Shown: in pieces, positions 8,294 through 17,738 of the stretch
Layout of the letters: each line of letters begins with the position of its first letter
Numbering within the stretch: position 1 is the stretch's first letter
Assembly: GCA_033764335.1 (NCBI GenBank)
Contig: JANRJC010000026.1
Location: 1 to 64,000 of the forward strand
Direction: 5' to 3'
Source of the DNA: JAGQVA01 sp033764335
GTDB taxonomy: Bacteria > Bacteroidota > Bacteroidia > J057
DNA: 64,000 bases
Notes under the pieces: model-generated
Told to the model about the DNA's origin: nothing
What the model saw: only the letters and a program-made list of their open reading frames with translations
The model's database searches: none
Program-made: the position numbers and the translations under genes

Positions 8294-9694
8294 ATGTACC
8301 GTCGTCTGATTTGTCTGACTCTAACCCTGCTCACTTATTATTCGCTCCATAGCCAGGCTCACCTTCGGGCGGAAAGTGGTTCTATCCTCCGCGCCGAAGG
8401 TTCGGTAAAACTCGTACTCGAAGACACCCGATGGGAACAGGAAGGTTTATTTATACCCGGCCTCAGTACCGTGAGAGTTGTTGGAGATGGCTTGCCGGCT
8501 GATTGCGCCCTGGCTTCTACAACCGGCATTACCCTTTACCAGCTTGACCTCAAAAAAACTACTAATGACCTTTCACTTGGAGGACCGTTGAACATTACTG
8601 GCAAACTCAACTTTTTCCTCGGAAATCTCGATCTCAATGGCTATGTCCTCGATTTGGGGAGTACCGGTTTTATTATAGACGAATCCGAAACTCATCGCAT
8701 CATGGATCAAACAGGTGGTGGCGCGATACATGTTACCTCCACGATTAATTCGCCCAATCAACTAAATCCGGGTAATATAGGCCTGGCCCTTAGCTCAAGT
8801 GCCAACTGGGGCGTCACCACCCTGATCCGTCGTCATGATCCTTACAACCTCGGAGGAGGAAACAGCATCTTGCGCTCGTTTGAAATTAGTCCGGCAAACA
8901 ACACCGGGCTGAATGCTACTTTTCGGTTTACTTACTTTGACGCCGAACTCAACGGCATCCCGGAAAGCGGTTTTCAGTTGTTTCAGAGTACAAACAATGG
9001 GATGAACTGGAATATCGGCGGCGTGACGACTCACAATCCTATGAGCAACTGGGTGGAAACCAGTGGCGTAAACGCTTTTTCCCTATGGACCACTGCCCCA
9101 CTTTCCAGTTTCCCGCTTACCTGGCTGGGGTTCACTGCCCGATGGGGGCAGGAAAATGAACAGCGCGTAGCGCTGTTGGAGTGGCAGACCGCGCAGGAGC
9201 AGGCGACCGATTTCTTTCAGATTATGCGCAAGGAAGACCAACCCGGTGCTATCTGGCAGGTAGTCGGACAGACTCCTGCTGCCGGATACAGCAGCGGCGT
9301 CCTCACTTATGATTATGTAGATCGGCAAATTTCCTCTTCGCAGGAGCGGCTTACCTATCAGTATCGCATCCGACAGGTGGACATTGACGGGCAGTTTACT
9401 TACAGTCAGACCGTAGTACTTTCCACCGAAAACCCCGATAAAAACCATTTGATCGTATGGCCTAATCCTGCGCGTGGGAAGGTAAACATTGCAGGAGAAA
9501 TTGCCAACGGAAACGAAGCCCTGAGTCTTTCACTCACCGATGCCGGCGGCAGGCAGATATACCACACTGCCTTGCCGGGGCTTTCTCGTTTTGTACAGGA
9601 ATGGGACATCGCAACGCTCCCGGCGGGTTTGTATGCTCTTTTGCTCGAAACCCGCGACGGTATTATCAGCCGACGATTGCAGATAGAACATTAG
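8294..9694 (+). CDS. Secreted T9SS type A cargo protein
   Basis: A 466-residue secreted protein. The signal peptide covers about residues 1-22 (YYSLHSQA). The middle is beta-rich with no recognised catalytic motif (IDESETHRIMDQTGGGAIHV, then repeats of Asn/Gly). A C-terminal T9SS sorting domain covers about residues 392-466 and contains VWPNPARGKVNI and LPAGLYALLLETRDG. I chose the ATG at 8294 because it begins the signal peptide; the frame is open upstream but overlaps the Kelch gene. The part ETHRIMDQTGGGAIHVTSTI is shared with other large Bacteroidota surface proteins. Function beyond surface display is unknown. Confidence 0.82.
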   Translation: MYRRLICLTLTLLTYYSLHSQAHLRAESGSILRAEGSVKLVLEDTRWEQEGLFIPGLSTVRVVGDGLPADCALASTTGITLYQLDLKKTTNDLSLGGPLNITGKLNFFLGNLDLNGYVLDLGSTGFIIDESETHRIMDQTGGGAIHVTSTINSPNQLNPGNIGLALSSSANWGVTTLIRRHDPYNLGGGNSILRSFEISPANNTGLNATFRFTYFDAELNGIPESGFQLFQSTNNGMNWNIGGVTTHNPMSNWVETSGVNAFSLWTTAPLSSFPLTWLGFTARWGQENEQRVALLEWQTAQEQATDFFQIMRKEDQPGAIWQVVGQTPAAGYSSGVLTYDYVDRQISSSQERLTYQYRIRQVDIDGQFTYSQTVVLSTENPDKNHLIVWPNPARGKVNIAGEIANGNEALSLSLTDAGGRQIYHTALPGLSRFVQEWDIATLPAGLYALLLETRDGIISRRLQIEH

Positions 9695-9726
9695 CATAAA
9701 TATCGAAAACCAGACCCATAAATGTA

Positions 9727-11217
9727 TTATTTCTTCCGCAAAGCCATCAATCCCGCAAAGGTCAAAACCCCATTGAGCAGTAATATCTCAAATCCAAAAG
9801 TATAACCCCAGGCAGGGCTGATACTCTGAACCACATAGCTGAGCAAGGGCGAAAGAATACAGACAAGCGGTACCCAGCGGTCGCGAACCTTCCATTCGGT
9901 AAACAAACCAAAGGCAAACAGCCCCAGCAGCGGGCCGTAGGTATAACCTGCCAGTTTGAATATCTCATTGATGACGGCGTCGTTGCTCATTACCTTAAAC
10001 ACCAGGATCGCAAGAAACAGGACAAATGAAAATCCGATGTGTACATAATTCCGCACTCTTTTTTTCCAGGCACCTTGCTTTTTTTCAAAATCAAGAATAT
10101 CCACACAAAAAGAAGTTGTAAGGGCCGTAAGGGCAGAGTCTGCACTGGAATAAGCCGCAGCAATAATACCAATGATAAAAATAATTCCTGCAGCCGGGCC
10201 GAGGTAGTTGAGCGATAATAAGGGGAATAGCTGATCCGTTTTCCGGCAGACCATTTCTCCGGTAATAACATCCTTCACCTGTATCAGGCAGTCCCCGTCA
10301 AAGACTTCCCTAACAAGCCCCGTCTCCGTTCCATAAACGTATAACAATACGCCCAGACTCATAAAGAGAAGATTCGCTAAAACAAGCGTGATTGAAAACC
10401 AGAACATATTTTTTTGAGAATCGGGCAATGTCCGACAGGTCAGGTTTTTTTGCATCATGTCCTGATCCAGACCCGTCATCACAATAGCGATAAAAGCACC
10501 ACTAAAAAACTGCTTAAAAAAATTATTTGCAGCACCCCATTCCCAGAAAAATATTTGCGAGTGGGGGCTTTCATAAACCTTATCCACCAGTGCCGAAAAA
10601 CTTAGATTCAGTTCATCGGCAATGAGATAAACCGTCAGACCTGCCCCGGCAAGCAAAAAAAAAGTCTGAAGAAAATCCGTCCAGACGACGGTTTTTATCC
10701 CTCCTTTGAAAGTATAAATGTAAATCAACGCAATGGAAACAAAAGCTGTGACTGCAAAAGGAACATTGAAATAATCAAAAACCGCCAGTTGTAATACTAC
10801 TGCGACCAGATACAGCCGGAGACTTGAACCGATGATCCGTGAAATCAGAAACAAAATTGCTCCCGATTTATAAGAACTTACCCCAAATCGCTGATCCAGA
10901 TAACCGTAAATGGAGGTGAGATTTAGTCGGTAATAGAGGGGCAAAAGTACCGTCGCAATGACAAAATAACCCAGCAGATAACCGATTACCATTTGCATAT
11001 AAGCCCATTGTCCTGAGCCAACAGCCCCCGGCACGGAGATAAACGTAACACCGGAGAGGGATGCACCGATCATCCCGAAAGCCACCAGATACCACGGCGA
11101 ATTGCGATCAGCCGTAAAAAAAGTTTTTTCACTTGTATTTTTTCCGGTAAACCAGGAAACCAGAAACAACAAGCCAAAGTAGCCCCCGATGAGGGCAAGA
11201 GTAAGTGTTGGATTCAT
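9727..11217 (-). CDS. Sodium:solute symporter (SSS family)
   Basis: A 496-residue integral membrane protein with about 13 hydrophobic segments and the sodium:solute symporter fold. Typical family sequence includes GMIGASLSGVTFISVPG in TM2, a GGIKTVVWTDFLQTFFLL segment and the loop around IIAAAYSSADSALTALTTS near the Na+ site. The substrate cannot be read from sequence. It converges on the T9SS cargo gene, with 32 bp between the two stops. The small unknown gene upstream ends 9 bp before this start, so the two probably share a transcript. Confidence 0.9.
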   Translation of the reverse strand: MNPTLTLALIGGYFGLLFLVSWFTGKNTSEKTFFTADRNSPWYLVAFGMIGASLSGVTFISVPGAVGSGQWAYMQMVIGYLLGYFVIATVLLPLYYRLNLTSIYGYLDQRFGVSSYKSGAILFLISRIIGSSLRLYLVAVVLQLAVFDYFNVPFAVTAFVSIALIYIYTFKGGIKTVVWTDFLQTFFLLAGAGLTVYLIADELNLSFSALVDKVYESPHSQIFFWEWGAANNFFKQFFSGAFIAIVMTGLDQDMMQKNLTCRTLPDSQKNMFWFSITLVLANLLFMSLGVLLYVYGTETGLVREVFDGDCLIQVKDVITGEMVCRKTDQLFPLLSLNYLGPAAGIIFIIGIIAAAYSSADSALTALTTSFCVDILDFEKKQGAWKKRVRNYVHIGFSFVLFLAILVFKVMSNDAVINEIFKLAGYTYGPLLGLFAFGLFTEWKVRDRWVPLVCILSPLLSYVVQSISPAWGYTFGFEILLLNGVLTFAGLMALRKK

Positions 11218-11226
11218 GCCCGTAAG

Positions 11227-11760
11227 TTATTCGGATTTACTATCTCCGACAAAATAATCGTCGCGGTGAGCAAATAAAACATTGAATGAAGTAAGACTTC
11301 CGTAAACACGAGTGATATATTGTTGAATATTTACTTTTTCTTCGTCGCTGAGATTGGAACTTTTGTTGATGTTTTGTTCCAATACTCGCATTCGGTCGCG
11401 GATCATGACGATTTTATGAAAAAAATTTTCAATGGGTATTTCTTTGGGTTTCAGGCTGTTGTCCCCCGGTTTGAGGATCATTGTTCCCCCTTTCCACCGA
11501 CTTCCCAGATGGACGGTTTCGCCGGTATCATGCCATTTGCGCAGAATTTGTATCAATACTTTCTCCACGTCTCCGAGGCTAAGCCTTTCTTCCGGAAGGG
11601 GTGCCAGTTCGATCACATGGAGGTCCGCAAAGTTTTTGTCAATCGCTTTTTCGCCAAAATTGGGGAAAGCCACATTGTAAAAAGACTTGGTATTGTCGAG
11701 GATAATGCCCTTTCCATACTGAGGGTGGTTTACCCGCGTTCCGATAGATAATGGATTCAT
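11227..11760 (-). CDS. Unknown protein with Tudor-like N-terminus
   Basis: A 177-residue soluble protein. The first 45 residues (GTRVNHPQYGKGIILD ... YNVAFPNFGEKAI) resemble the small Tudor/SH3-like module at the C-terminus of UvrD/PcrA helicases, which contacts RNA polymerase. The rest is unfamiliar: charged, with a helical segment around FFHKIVMIRDRMRVLEQNIN. I do not recognise a family. It ends 9 bp before the symporter ATG. Function is unknown; interaction with nucleic acid or polymerase is only an inference from the N-terminus. Confidence 0.6.
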   Translation of the reverse strand: MNPLSIGTRVNHPQYGKGIILDNTKSFYNVAFPNFGEKAIDKNFADLHVIELAPLPEERLSLGDVEKVLIQILRKWHDTGETVHLGSRWKGGTMILKPGDNSLKPKEIPIENFFHKIVMIRDRMRVLEQNINKSSNLSDEEKVNIQQYITRVYGSLTSFNVLFAHRDDYFVGDSKSE

Positions 11761-11884
11761 TGGTTTTTGTTTTCAATTTGGGAAAAATTATTACCGACTC
11801 CAAAGGAAATATTCGGTGTAATGTCCGGTGAATGACAGGCTTTTTCTCTGAGAATGTGTAACTATGCCCTCATTTTGAAAATCA

Positions 11885-12601
11885 ATGAGCAGACAAAAGT
11901 ATAATGATTCGCCGGTTGTTTATGTAATCATTCCCGCATTTAATGAAGCGGACTCGATTGCAAAAGTGGTGCAGGGCATTCCCTCCGGGTTGGTACGCGA
12001 AGTCGTCGTGGTAAGCAACGGCTCCACCGATGCCACTGAGTTAAACGCCGCCCGCGCAGGAGCCACAGTATTGAGAGAAGAACGAAAAGGGTATGGGTTC
12101 GCCTGTTTGAAAGGTCTCGATTATCTTGCCGGAAAAAAAGGTGCAGAACGGCCCGATATAGTTGTATTTTTGGACGGAGATTATTCTGATTATCCGGAAG
12201 AAATGCCTGACTTGGTAAATCCGGTTGTAAATGAAGGATACGACATGGTAATTGGATCAAGAGCTTTGGGGAATCGCGAAAAAGGTTCGATGATGCCGCA
12301 GCAGGTATTTGGCAACTGGCTGGCGACCACGCTGATCCGCTGGCTTTACGGCATAAGTTTTTCAGACCTCGGCCCGTTTCGTGCCATCACCTGGGAAGCC
12401 CTGCAAAAAATCAATATGCAGGATCAGACCTTTGGCTGGACGGTAGAAATGCAGGTCAAAGCCGCCAAACTAAAACTCAAGTGCCTGGACGTACCCGTGA
12501 AATACCGGCGGCGTATCGGTGTCTCAAAAGTTACCGGCACGATTAAAGGCACGATTATGGCCGGATACAAAATACTCTGGACAATATTTAAACTGATCTG
12601 A
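11885..12601 (+). CDS. Family 2 glycosyltransferase (DPM1-like)
   Basis: A 238-residue GT-A glycosyltransferase of the dolichyl/polyprenyl-phosphate mannosyltransferase type. Seen: the N-terminal nucleotide-binding start VIIPAFNEADSIAKV, the VVSNGSTDAT acidic motif, and FLDGDYSDYPEE, which holds the metal-binding D-x-D. A C-terminal amphipathic tail ends GYKILWTIFKLI. There are no transmembrane helices apart from that tail. It likely transfers a sugar from a nucleotide donor to a lipid carrier. The next glycosyltransferase starts 9 nt downstream, which points to one pathway. Confidence 0.85.
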   Translation: MSRQKYNDSPVVYVIIPAFNEADSIAKVVQGIPSGLVREVVVVSNGSTDATELNAARAGATVLREERKGYGFACLKGLDYLAGKKGAERPDIVVFLDGDYSDYPEEMPDLVNPVVNEGYDMVIGSRALGNREKGSMMPQQVFGNWLATTLIRWLYGISFSDLGPFRAITWEALQKINMQDQTFGWTVEMQVKAAKLKLKCLDVPVKYRRRIGVSKVTGTIKGTIMAGYKILWTIFKLI

Positions 12602-12609
12602 ATACTACT

Positions 12610-14094
12610 TTGGAAAAGGTTTTTGAATATACAGTTTTGGGGCTTTATGGCCTTTCTCTTGTCCTCATTGTGATTTACAGTTTGGGGCAGTTTCACCTTG
12701 TAGTGACTTTTTTGCGAAATCGGAAAAAGTACCTGCCGCAAAAACCCCTTACCGGTGACGAAAATCTTCCCTTCGTAACCGTTCAACTCCCCGTTTACAA
12801 CGAACTTTATGTCGTCGAACGCCTGCTCGACGCCATTGCGGCCTTTGACTATCCCCATTCCCGGTTTGAAGTCCAACTGCTCGACGACTCTGACGACGAG
12901 TCTTTTGACGTAGCAGCAAAAAAAATCGCCGCACTTAAAACCACCGGTTTGCAGATTGAACATATTCGCCGCTCTGACCGGACAGGTTTTAAGGCCGGTG
13001 CGCTTGCGTATGGAATGGAATTCGCCAAAGGCGAGTTTATCGCCATTTTTGACGCCGACTTCCTTCCACGCCCCAGCTACCTCCGTGCTACGCTCGCTAA
13101 TTTTACCGATCCCAATATCGGGGTAGTTCAGGCACGTTGGGAGCACCTCAACCGAGGTTATTCGCTTTTTACAGAGGCTCAGGCTTTTCATCTGGATGCC
13201 CATTTTACCATCGAACAATTTAGTCGCGACAAGGGCGGTTTTTATATCAACTTCAACGGTACAGCCGGTGTATGGCGCAAAACCTGCATCATTGATGCGG
13301 GAGGTTGGGAGGCCGATACTCTGACCGAAGACCTGGACTTGAGCTACCGCGCACAGATTCGAGGGTGGAAGTTTTGTTATGTGGACGAAATCGGTACTCC
13401 TGCCGAACTTCCGGCGGAGATGGGTGCCATCAAATCACAGCAATACCGCTGGATGAAAGGCGGCGCCGAAGTCGCCCGGAAAATGTTGCGTCGGCTCTGG
13501 GTTTCCGACGCTTCCCTTATCCGCAAACTTCACGGAACCCTTCATCTGCTAAGCAGTTCGGTTTTTATCCTGGTACTGCTCATGGGAGCGATGAGCGTGC
13601 CATTATTGTATATCAAACACGAAATCTTGGGCGGCAATGTGGGTTTTCTGGTAATACCGGTAGCCGGACTGCTGTTTTGTTTTGTGGTATTGGGATTTAT
13701 GTACGTAATCGCTTTCCGGCAAAGAGAAGGGGGATTAAAAGCCGCCTTGAAGCGGTTTACCATTCATTATATACCCTTTCTTTCCTTTTCGATGGGACTG
13801 GCTTTGCACAATTCGCTCGCAGTGATTCAGGGGTATCGAGGGAAAAAGACCCCGTTTATCCGCACCCCGAAGTTTAATCTGATCAGCCGCAGCGACACCT
13901 GGCAAAACGTCAAATACAAAACCCGTAAAGTCAAGCCGGAAGTTTGGGGCGAATTTTTAATGGTCGGTTATTTTGGTCTGGGAATCGGCATGTCTTTTTA
14001 CTTCAGGGACTTTGCCGTTTTGCCCTTCTTCCTGATGCAGGCGGCAGGTTTTGCCGCAGTGAGCGTATTTAGTTTTCGGCATGCGGGGCGGTGA
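12610..14094 (+). CDS. Processive family 2 glycosyltransferase
   Basis: A 494-residue membrane glycosyltransferase of the cellulose/glucomannan-synthase-like (CESA/CSLA) type. An N-terminal TM segment (residues 8-31) precedes the GT-A domain with DDSDDES, IFDADFLP, TEDLDLSYR and the acceptor-site signature QYRWMKGG. Four to five C-terminal TM helices follow. The start is TTG at 12610-12612; no in-frame ATG lies near, and the preceding gene stops 9 nt upstream. No cyclic-di-GMP PilZ domain is visible. Product polymer or glycolipid is unknown. Confidence 0.88.
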   Translation: MEKVFEYTVLGLYGLSLVLIVIYSLGQFHLVVTFLRNRKKYLPQKPLTGDENLPFVTVQLPVYNELYVVERLLDAIAAFDYPHSRFEVQLLDDSDDESFDVAAKKIAALKTTGLQIEHIRRSDRTGFKAGALAYGMEFAKGEFIAIFDADFLPRPSYLRATLANFTDPNIGVVQARWEHLNRGYSLFTEAQAFHLDAHFTIEQFSRDKGGFYINFNGTAGVWRKTCIIDAGGWEADTLTEDLDLSYRAQIRGWKFCYVDEIGTPAELPAEMGAIKSQQYRWMKGGAEVARKMLRRLWVSDASLIRKLHGTLHLLSSSVFILVLLMGAMSVPLLYIKHEILGGNVGFLVIPVAGLLFCFVVLGFMYVIAFRQREGGLKAALKRFTIHYIPFLSFSMGLALHNSLAVIQGYRGKKTPFIRTPKFNLISRSDTWQNVKYKTRKVKPEVWGEFLMVGYFGLGIGMSFYFRDFAVLPFFLMQAAGFAAVSVFSFRHAGR

Positions 14095-14141
14095 TGGCGA
14101 AATCGGGGTTGGGTCTATTATTCTCTCCGATAAAACGCGAG

Positions 14142-15683
14142 TCAAAAAACAAATTTCTTCCCTAACGCCGTCGTCCGGTACTTCTGATTGCGACTAGAGG
14201 GCTTATGGGGAATGGTCATTTCCAACCAGTGATTATCAATCAGTGGGGCAATATACCGCCGGTAATTGTCAAAATGGTTTTTATATCCCAGAAGGGTGAG
14301 TATTTCGGTCTTAGATTTTGGCGTCTGGGCAAATTTCAATACACGGGCAACGTAATCGTAGTTATAAATTTGTTCTGCATCATTTACATAGTCGTCATCT
14401 TGGTCGCGAACAGGGTCGTACCCCTTCTGTATAAACTGAGAATGAGCGGGAATAACGGTCAAAAAATACGTACAATCAACGTCGGTTTCAAATATCGGGG
14501 GGGGAGAACCATTGTTCTGCATCGTCTTATAAATCGTAGGAATACCCGTTCCCCGGCCTTCCGTAAGATGAAGTTCTTTCAGAAAATCACCTACCCTGCG
14601 GTTGCGATAATCCCGTGCGACAATTCGTTTATTTTCGGCGAGTATTTTTGCGTTTACGGGCGGAACCGGACCCGGAAAACTCAGAATTTCGATTTTATCC
14701 GCCCATATCTGCACTTCAATCGGCTGTCCCATTTCGTAGCTTTTGTGAAATACAGCATTTGATAAAGCTTCTTCAACCGCATCATAAGGGAAGTTATATA
14801 CCCTCTGCGATTCTGCTCTTCCTGAGACTTTTTTGATTCTTTCGATAATAATATTTGTCCGGATATAATCTAAAGCATTGCGAAGTTGAATATGTAGAGG
14901 GCCTTTGAAGTATTTTTCGTCAAAATCTTTGCCTGCTTCATCCTTTCGAACGACTACCTCAATCCATGCTCTTTCAAAAAAGCGATGCGGTTCTGGGGAA
15001 AAAAACAGCAACCCAGCATTCACCGGCCTTAGCAGTTCTTCGGGCCCTTTGACAATATTCATCTGTTTACAAAGATCTGTAAATGGCATTCGCGTGCTTT
15101 CTTCCGCCAGATCGCTTTTTATTTCATGCAAAAAATCGCGAATCAGGCCGAGGCTTAGGTCATTCTGGTTGGCTGTCTGGCAAATTCTGTCATCAAAGGG
15201 TATCCTGGCAGTCAGTTCCTGTAGTCGGCGAAGGTTCTCGTTTTGCGCTTTGATCGTGCGCGAACCGCTTCGGATATAAGAAAATCTGTTTTGCAGTCCC
15301 CGCTCACTCATGTTTTCCGGAGCGGAATATGGACGCATATCTCCTGCCGGGGCATAAAGAACCAAGATAGGTTTACCCTGAAAAAGGTAAGGCTGAATCA
15401 GGGGTATATATTGCGGAATAAGCCGATGCCCCAACCCGGTAATCTCACCTTGTATGCTGTCTATTTGTGCGGGGTTAAGACCTTCCGGAGGCAGAACCGG
15501 TCTGCCTTTGTTTTCTGCAATACCCAAAATGATATATCCCCCTCCCCAGTTGTTCAGATCGTTGGCAAAAGCGCAAAGTGTATGAAGAACGTCTTCCGGA
15601 TTCCAGCCTTGCTTAAATTCCAGCCGTTCCCATTCGATCACGCCTCCGTGAATTAGTTCATTTATGTTTATTGCTAATGCCAT
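14142..15683 (-). CDS. AlbA_2 / GHKL ATPase protein (COG2865-like)
   Basis: A 513-residue protein of the family often labelled ATP-dependent DNA helicase-like or transcriptional regulator. The N-terminal AlbA_2 (Schlafen AAA_4-type, putative nucleic-acid-binding) domain has ERLEFKQGWN and GGGYIILGI in residues 15-140. The middle GHKL-type ATP-binding region contains YDAVEEALSNAVFHKSYE and the lid GRGTGIPTIYKTM. A C-terminal winged-helix-like part follows (TKSKTEILTLLGYKN). Other members of this broad family occur at 28066 and 35655 in this window. Its cellular role is not settled; it is usually patchily distributed. It converges with the glycosyltransferase gene, 47 bp away. Confidence 0.82.
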   Translation of the reverse strand: MALAININELIHGGVIEWERLEFKQGWNPEDVLHTLCAFANDLNNWGGGYIILGIAENKGRPVLPPEGLNPAQIDSIQGEITGLGHRLIPQYIPLIQPYLFQGKPILVLYAPAGDMRPYSAPENMSERGLQNRFSYIRSGSRTIKAQNENLRRLQELTARIPFDDRICQTANQNDLSLGLIRDFLHEIKSDLAEESTRMPFTDLCKQMNIVKGPEELLRPVNAGLLFFSPEPHRFFERAWIEVVVRKDEAGKDFDEKYFKGPLHIQLRNALDYIRTNIIIERIKKVSGRAESQRVYNFPYDAVEEALSNAVFHKSYEMGQPIEVQIWADKIEILSFPGPVPPVNAKILAENKRIVARDYRNRRVGDFLKELHLTEGRGTGIPTIYKTMQNNGSPPPIFETDVDCTYFLTVIPAHSQFIQKGYDPVRDQDDDYVNDAEQIYNYDYVARVLKFAQTPKSKTEILTLLGYKNHFDNYRRYIAPLIDNHWLEMTIPHKPSSRNQKYRTTALGKKFVF

Positions 15684-15791
15684 GAAGGGTAGTGTTATGT
15701 TGTGCTGTCTATGATCGGGTTTCAGAGAGTGAATTTAGCAAAATCTTCCTGCTCATCAAATGTTTGGAAGAAGAAGGCTAAAATCGCTCTT

Positions 15792-17120
15792 CTAACGCCT
15801 CCACCGCAGCATCATTTCGTAACACTTTTTGATGTCAATGGGTTTGGTCAAAAAATCGTTCATGCCTGCGGCTCGCATTTCGGCCTGAGTTTCGGCAAAA
15901 ACATCGGCAGAAAGGCCGATAATCGGAATGTCCGGATTCTTTGCCCCGGAGCCAGGCGCACGGATGATCCGGGTGGCTTCTATTCCATCCATTACCGGCA
16001 TGTGAAGATCCATCAGTACCAGGTCAAAATCGGTCTCCCTGAGTATCTCTGTGGCTTCAAGGCCATTGTTGGCAATCGTAAGGGTAATATTCTGTTTTTT
16101 GCATATCTGAATCATCAGAAACTGATTCATCTGCACATCTTCGGTGAGCAGGACACGCAGGTCTTTGAGCCGGGAAAAATCATTTTCCGCTAGTAGAGGA
16201 TTTTTATTTTCTGCTTTCCCTACCTGAAACGGCAATCGGAAGTAAAAAGTCGAACCCAGCCCCTCTTCGCTTTCGACCCATATTTTGCCGCCCTGTAGTT
16301 CTACTAGGCTTTTACAGATCGAAAGTCCCAGACCCGTACCCCCAAAAAGGCGGGTTGTGCTATTATTCGCCTGAGAAAAACTATCAAATATGCTGCGATG
16401 TTTTTCCGGAGGAATGCCTGTTCCGGAATCGGCAACGGCAAATAAAATTTCGGCGACGCCTTCGGCCAGCATTTCTGATGCCGGGCACACCGTTACCCGT
16501 ACAAATCCTTTTTCGGTAAACTTGAAGGCATTGCCGGTAAGGTTGATCATTATCTGGTTTAATTTCACTTTGTCTCCATGCAGAAACATGGGTGTGTCGG
16601 GTTCTATGACCGTTTCAAAAATAATGTCTTTTGAAGATGCCTTATACCCAAATGTGCCTCTGAGGCCGTTCATAATTTCGATGAGGGAAAAACCAACTTT
16701 TTCAAAGGTGATTTTTCCGGCTTCGATTTTGGAGAAGTCGAGGATTTCGTTGACGATATGCAGGAGGTTTTCGGCGGAAAATTTAATGGATTTTATATAG
16801 TCCGTGCGAAGCTCGGCTTCTTCTTCAAGAAGCATAAGATCGGTAAGCCCTACGATGGCGTTGAGGGGGGTACGGATTTCGTGGCTCATGTTGGAAAGGA
16901 ACCCCGATTTTGCTTTAGTGGCTTTTTCTGCGGTTTCTTTAGCCTCCAGAAGCTCTTTTGTTCTTGCTTCGATTTTCGCCTCCAGGGACAGATTCATATT
17001 TTTCAACTCCTGGTTGGCGAGGTAAAGCTCCCGCGATTTTTGTTCAATAATTTGTTCGGCTGCTTTTCGTGCAAGCCTTTCACGTCGGATAATATTTTTT
17101 AATGATTCAGTTGAATCCAT
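15792..17120 (-). CDS. Hybrid histidine kinase paired with H-NOX
   Basis: A 442-residue soluble hybrid kinase. An N-terminal coiled coil (about residues 10-70) leads to HisKA with phospho-acceptor H80 (NMSHEIRTPLNAIVGL), HATPase_c with DSGTGIPPE and GGTGLGLSI, and a C-terminal receiver with D371 (LVLMDLHMPVMDG). It has no sensor domain or membrane segment, so input must come from a partner. The start codon overlaps the end of the upstream H-NOX gene by 14 nt, the arrangement known for NO-responsive H-NOX/kinase pairs. No separate phosphotransfer or output regulator gene lies next to it. Confidence 0.92.
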   Translation of the reverse strand: MDSTESLKNIIRRERLARKAAEQIIEQKSRELYLANQELKNMNLSLEAKIEARTKELLEAKETAEKATKAKSGFLSNMSHEIRTPLNAIVGLTDLMLLEEEAELRTDYIKSIKFSAENLLHIVNEILDFSKIEAGKITFEKVGFSLIEIMNGLRGTFGYKASSKDIIFETVIEPDTPMFLHGDKVKLNQIMINLTGNAFKFTEKGFVRVTVCPASEMLAEGVAEILFAVADSGTGIPPEKHRSIFDSFSQANNSTTRLFGGTGLGLSICKSLVELQGGKIWVESEEGLGSTFYFRLPFQVGKAENKNPLLAENDFSRLKDLRVLLTEDVQMNQFLMIQICKKQNITLTIANNGLEATEILRETDFDLVLMDLHMPVMDGIEATRIIRAPGSGAKNPDIPIIGLSADVFAETQAEMRAAGMNDFLTKPIDIKKCYEMMLRWRR

Positions 17121-17664
17121 CAGGATGTTTTTTGCGGAGAGTAAACTTTACTTCAGAATTGTCGCTTTTGAGATTTTCCCGGTGAATGTCTATTTCCTCC
17201 TGAAAATGCCGCAGACAACCCTGTATCAAACCTTCGGCAAAATCGGCCAGGCGGCGCTCCGACCGATAGACCATAACGAGGCGATGATCGTCGGGGCGGT
17301 TAATATCAAAAGAGGGGAGTTCTGCATCGGGATACAATTTTCTTACTTCGGCATGGATATAATCTTCAATTCTGGCCATAAAATCGAAGGCAGAATGGAT
17401 GCCGTGGAAAAAATTTGGATAACCCGTAACAAACTGGCCGAAGAGATGTTCCCCAAAGACTTTTAGAAGATCGGCAACGGCGATTCCGCTTTCCTGGCTA
17501 AGGTTTACCACCAGGCTGACCATCTCTCGGTGGTCGTAAGTGCCTACGGCAGTGTAAACGCCGCCGGAGGCGAGGTCTGCTTCTGTGACGATTTTATCGG
17601 CGGTTTCAAATCCGAAACGATCTTCGACCATTTCCAAAAACTCGGTAAAAACAATACCCTTCAT
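17107..17664 (-). CDS. H-NOX heme nitric-oxide sensor
   Basis: A 185-residue heme NO-binding protein. The family start MKGIVFTEFLEMVEDRFG is used here as the true start (ATG at 17662-17664). The predicted proximal heme ligand is H104 in EDYIHAEV, followed by the LPSF motif, and the propionate-binding Y-x-S-x-R motif is Y133-S135-R137 (VYRSERR). Such proteins bind NO and inhibit or activate a partner kinase. The partner here is the overlapping hybrid kinase. In other bacteria these pairs steer biofilm or motility decisions; the output here is unknown. Confidence 0.93.
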   Translation of the reverse strand: MKGIVFTEFLEMVEDRFGFETADKIVTEADLASGGVYTAVGTYDHREMVSLVVNLSQESGIAVADLLKVFGEHLFGQFVTGYPNFFHGIHSAFDFMARIEDYIHAEVRKLYPDAELPSFDINRPDDHRLVMVYRSERRLADFAEGLIQGCLRHFQEEIDIHRENLKSDNSEVKFTLRKKHPDGFN

Positions 17665-17738
17665 GTTTGTGTTATTTTTGGGATTTACTCCAAAACACAC
17701 ACATTTTGTTGAAGATAAATAATCAGTTTGAGGGAGAA

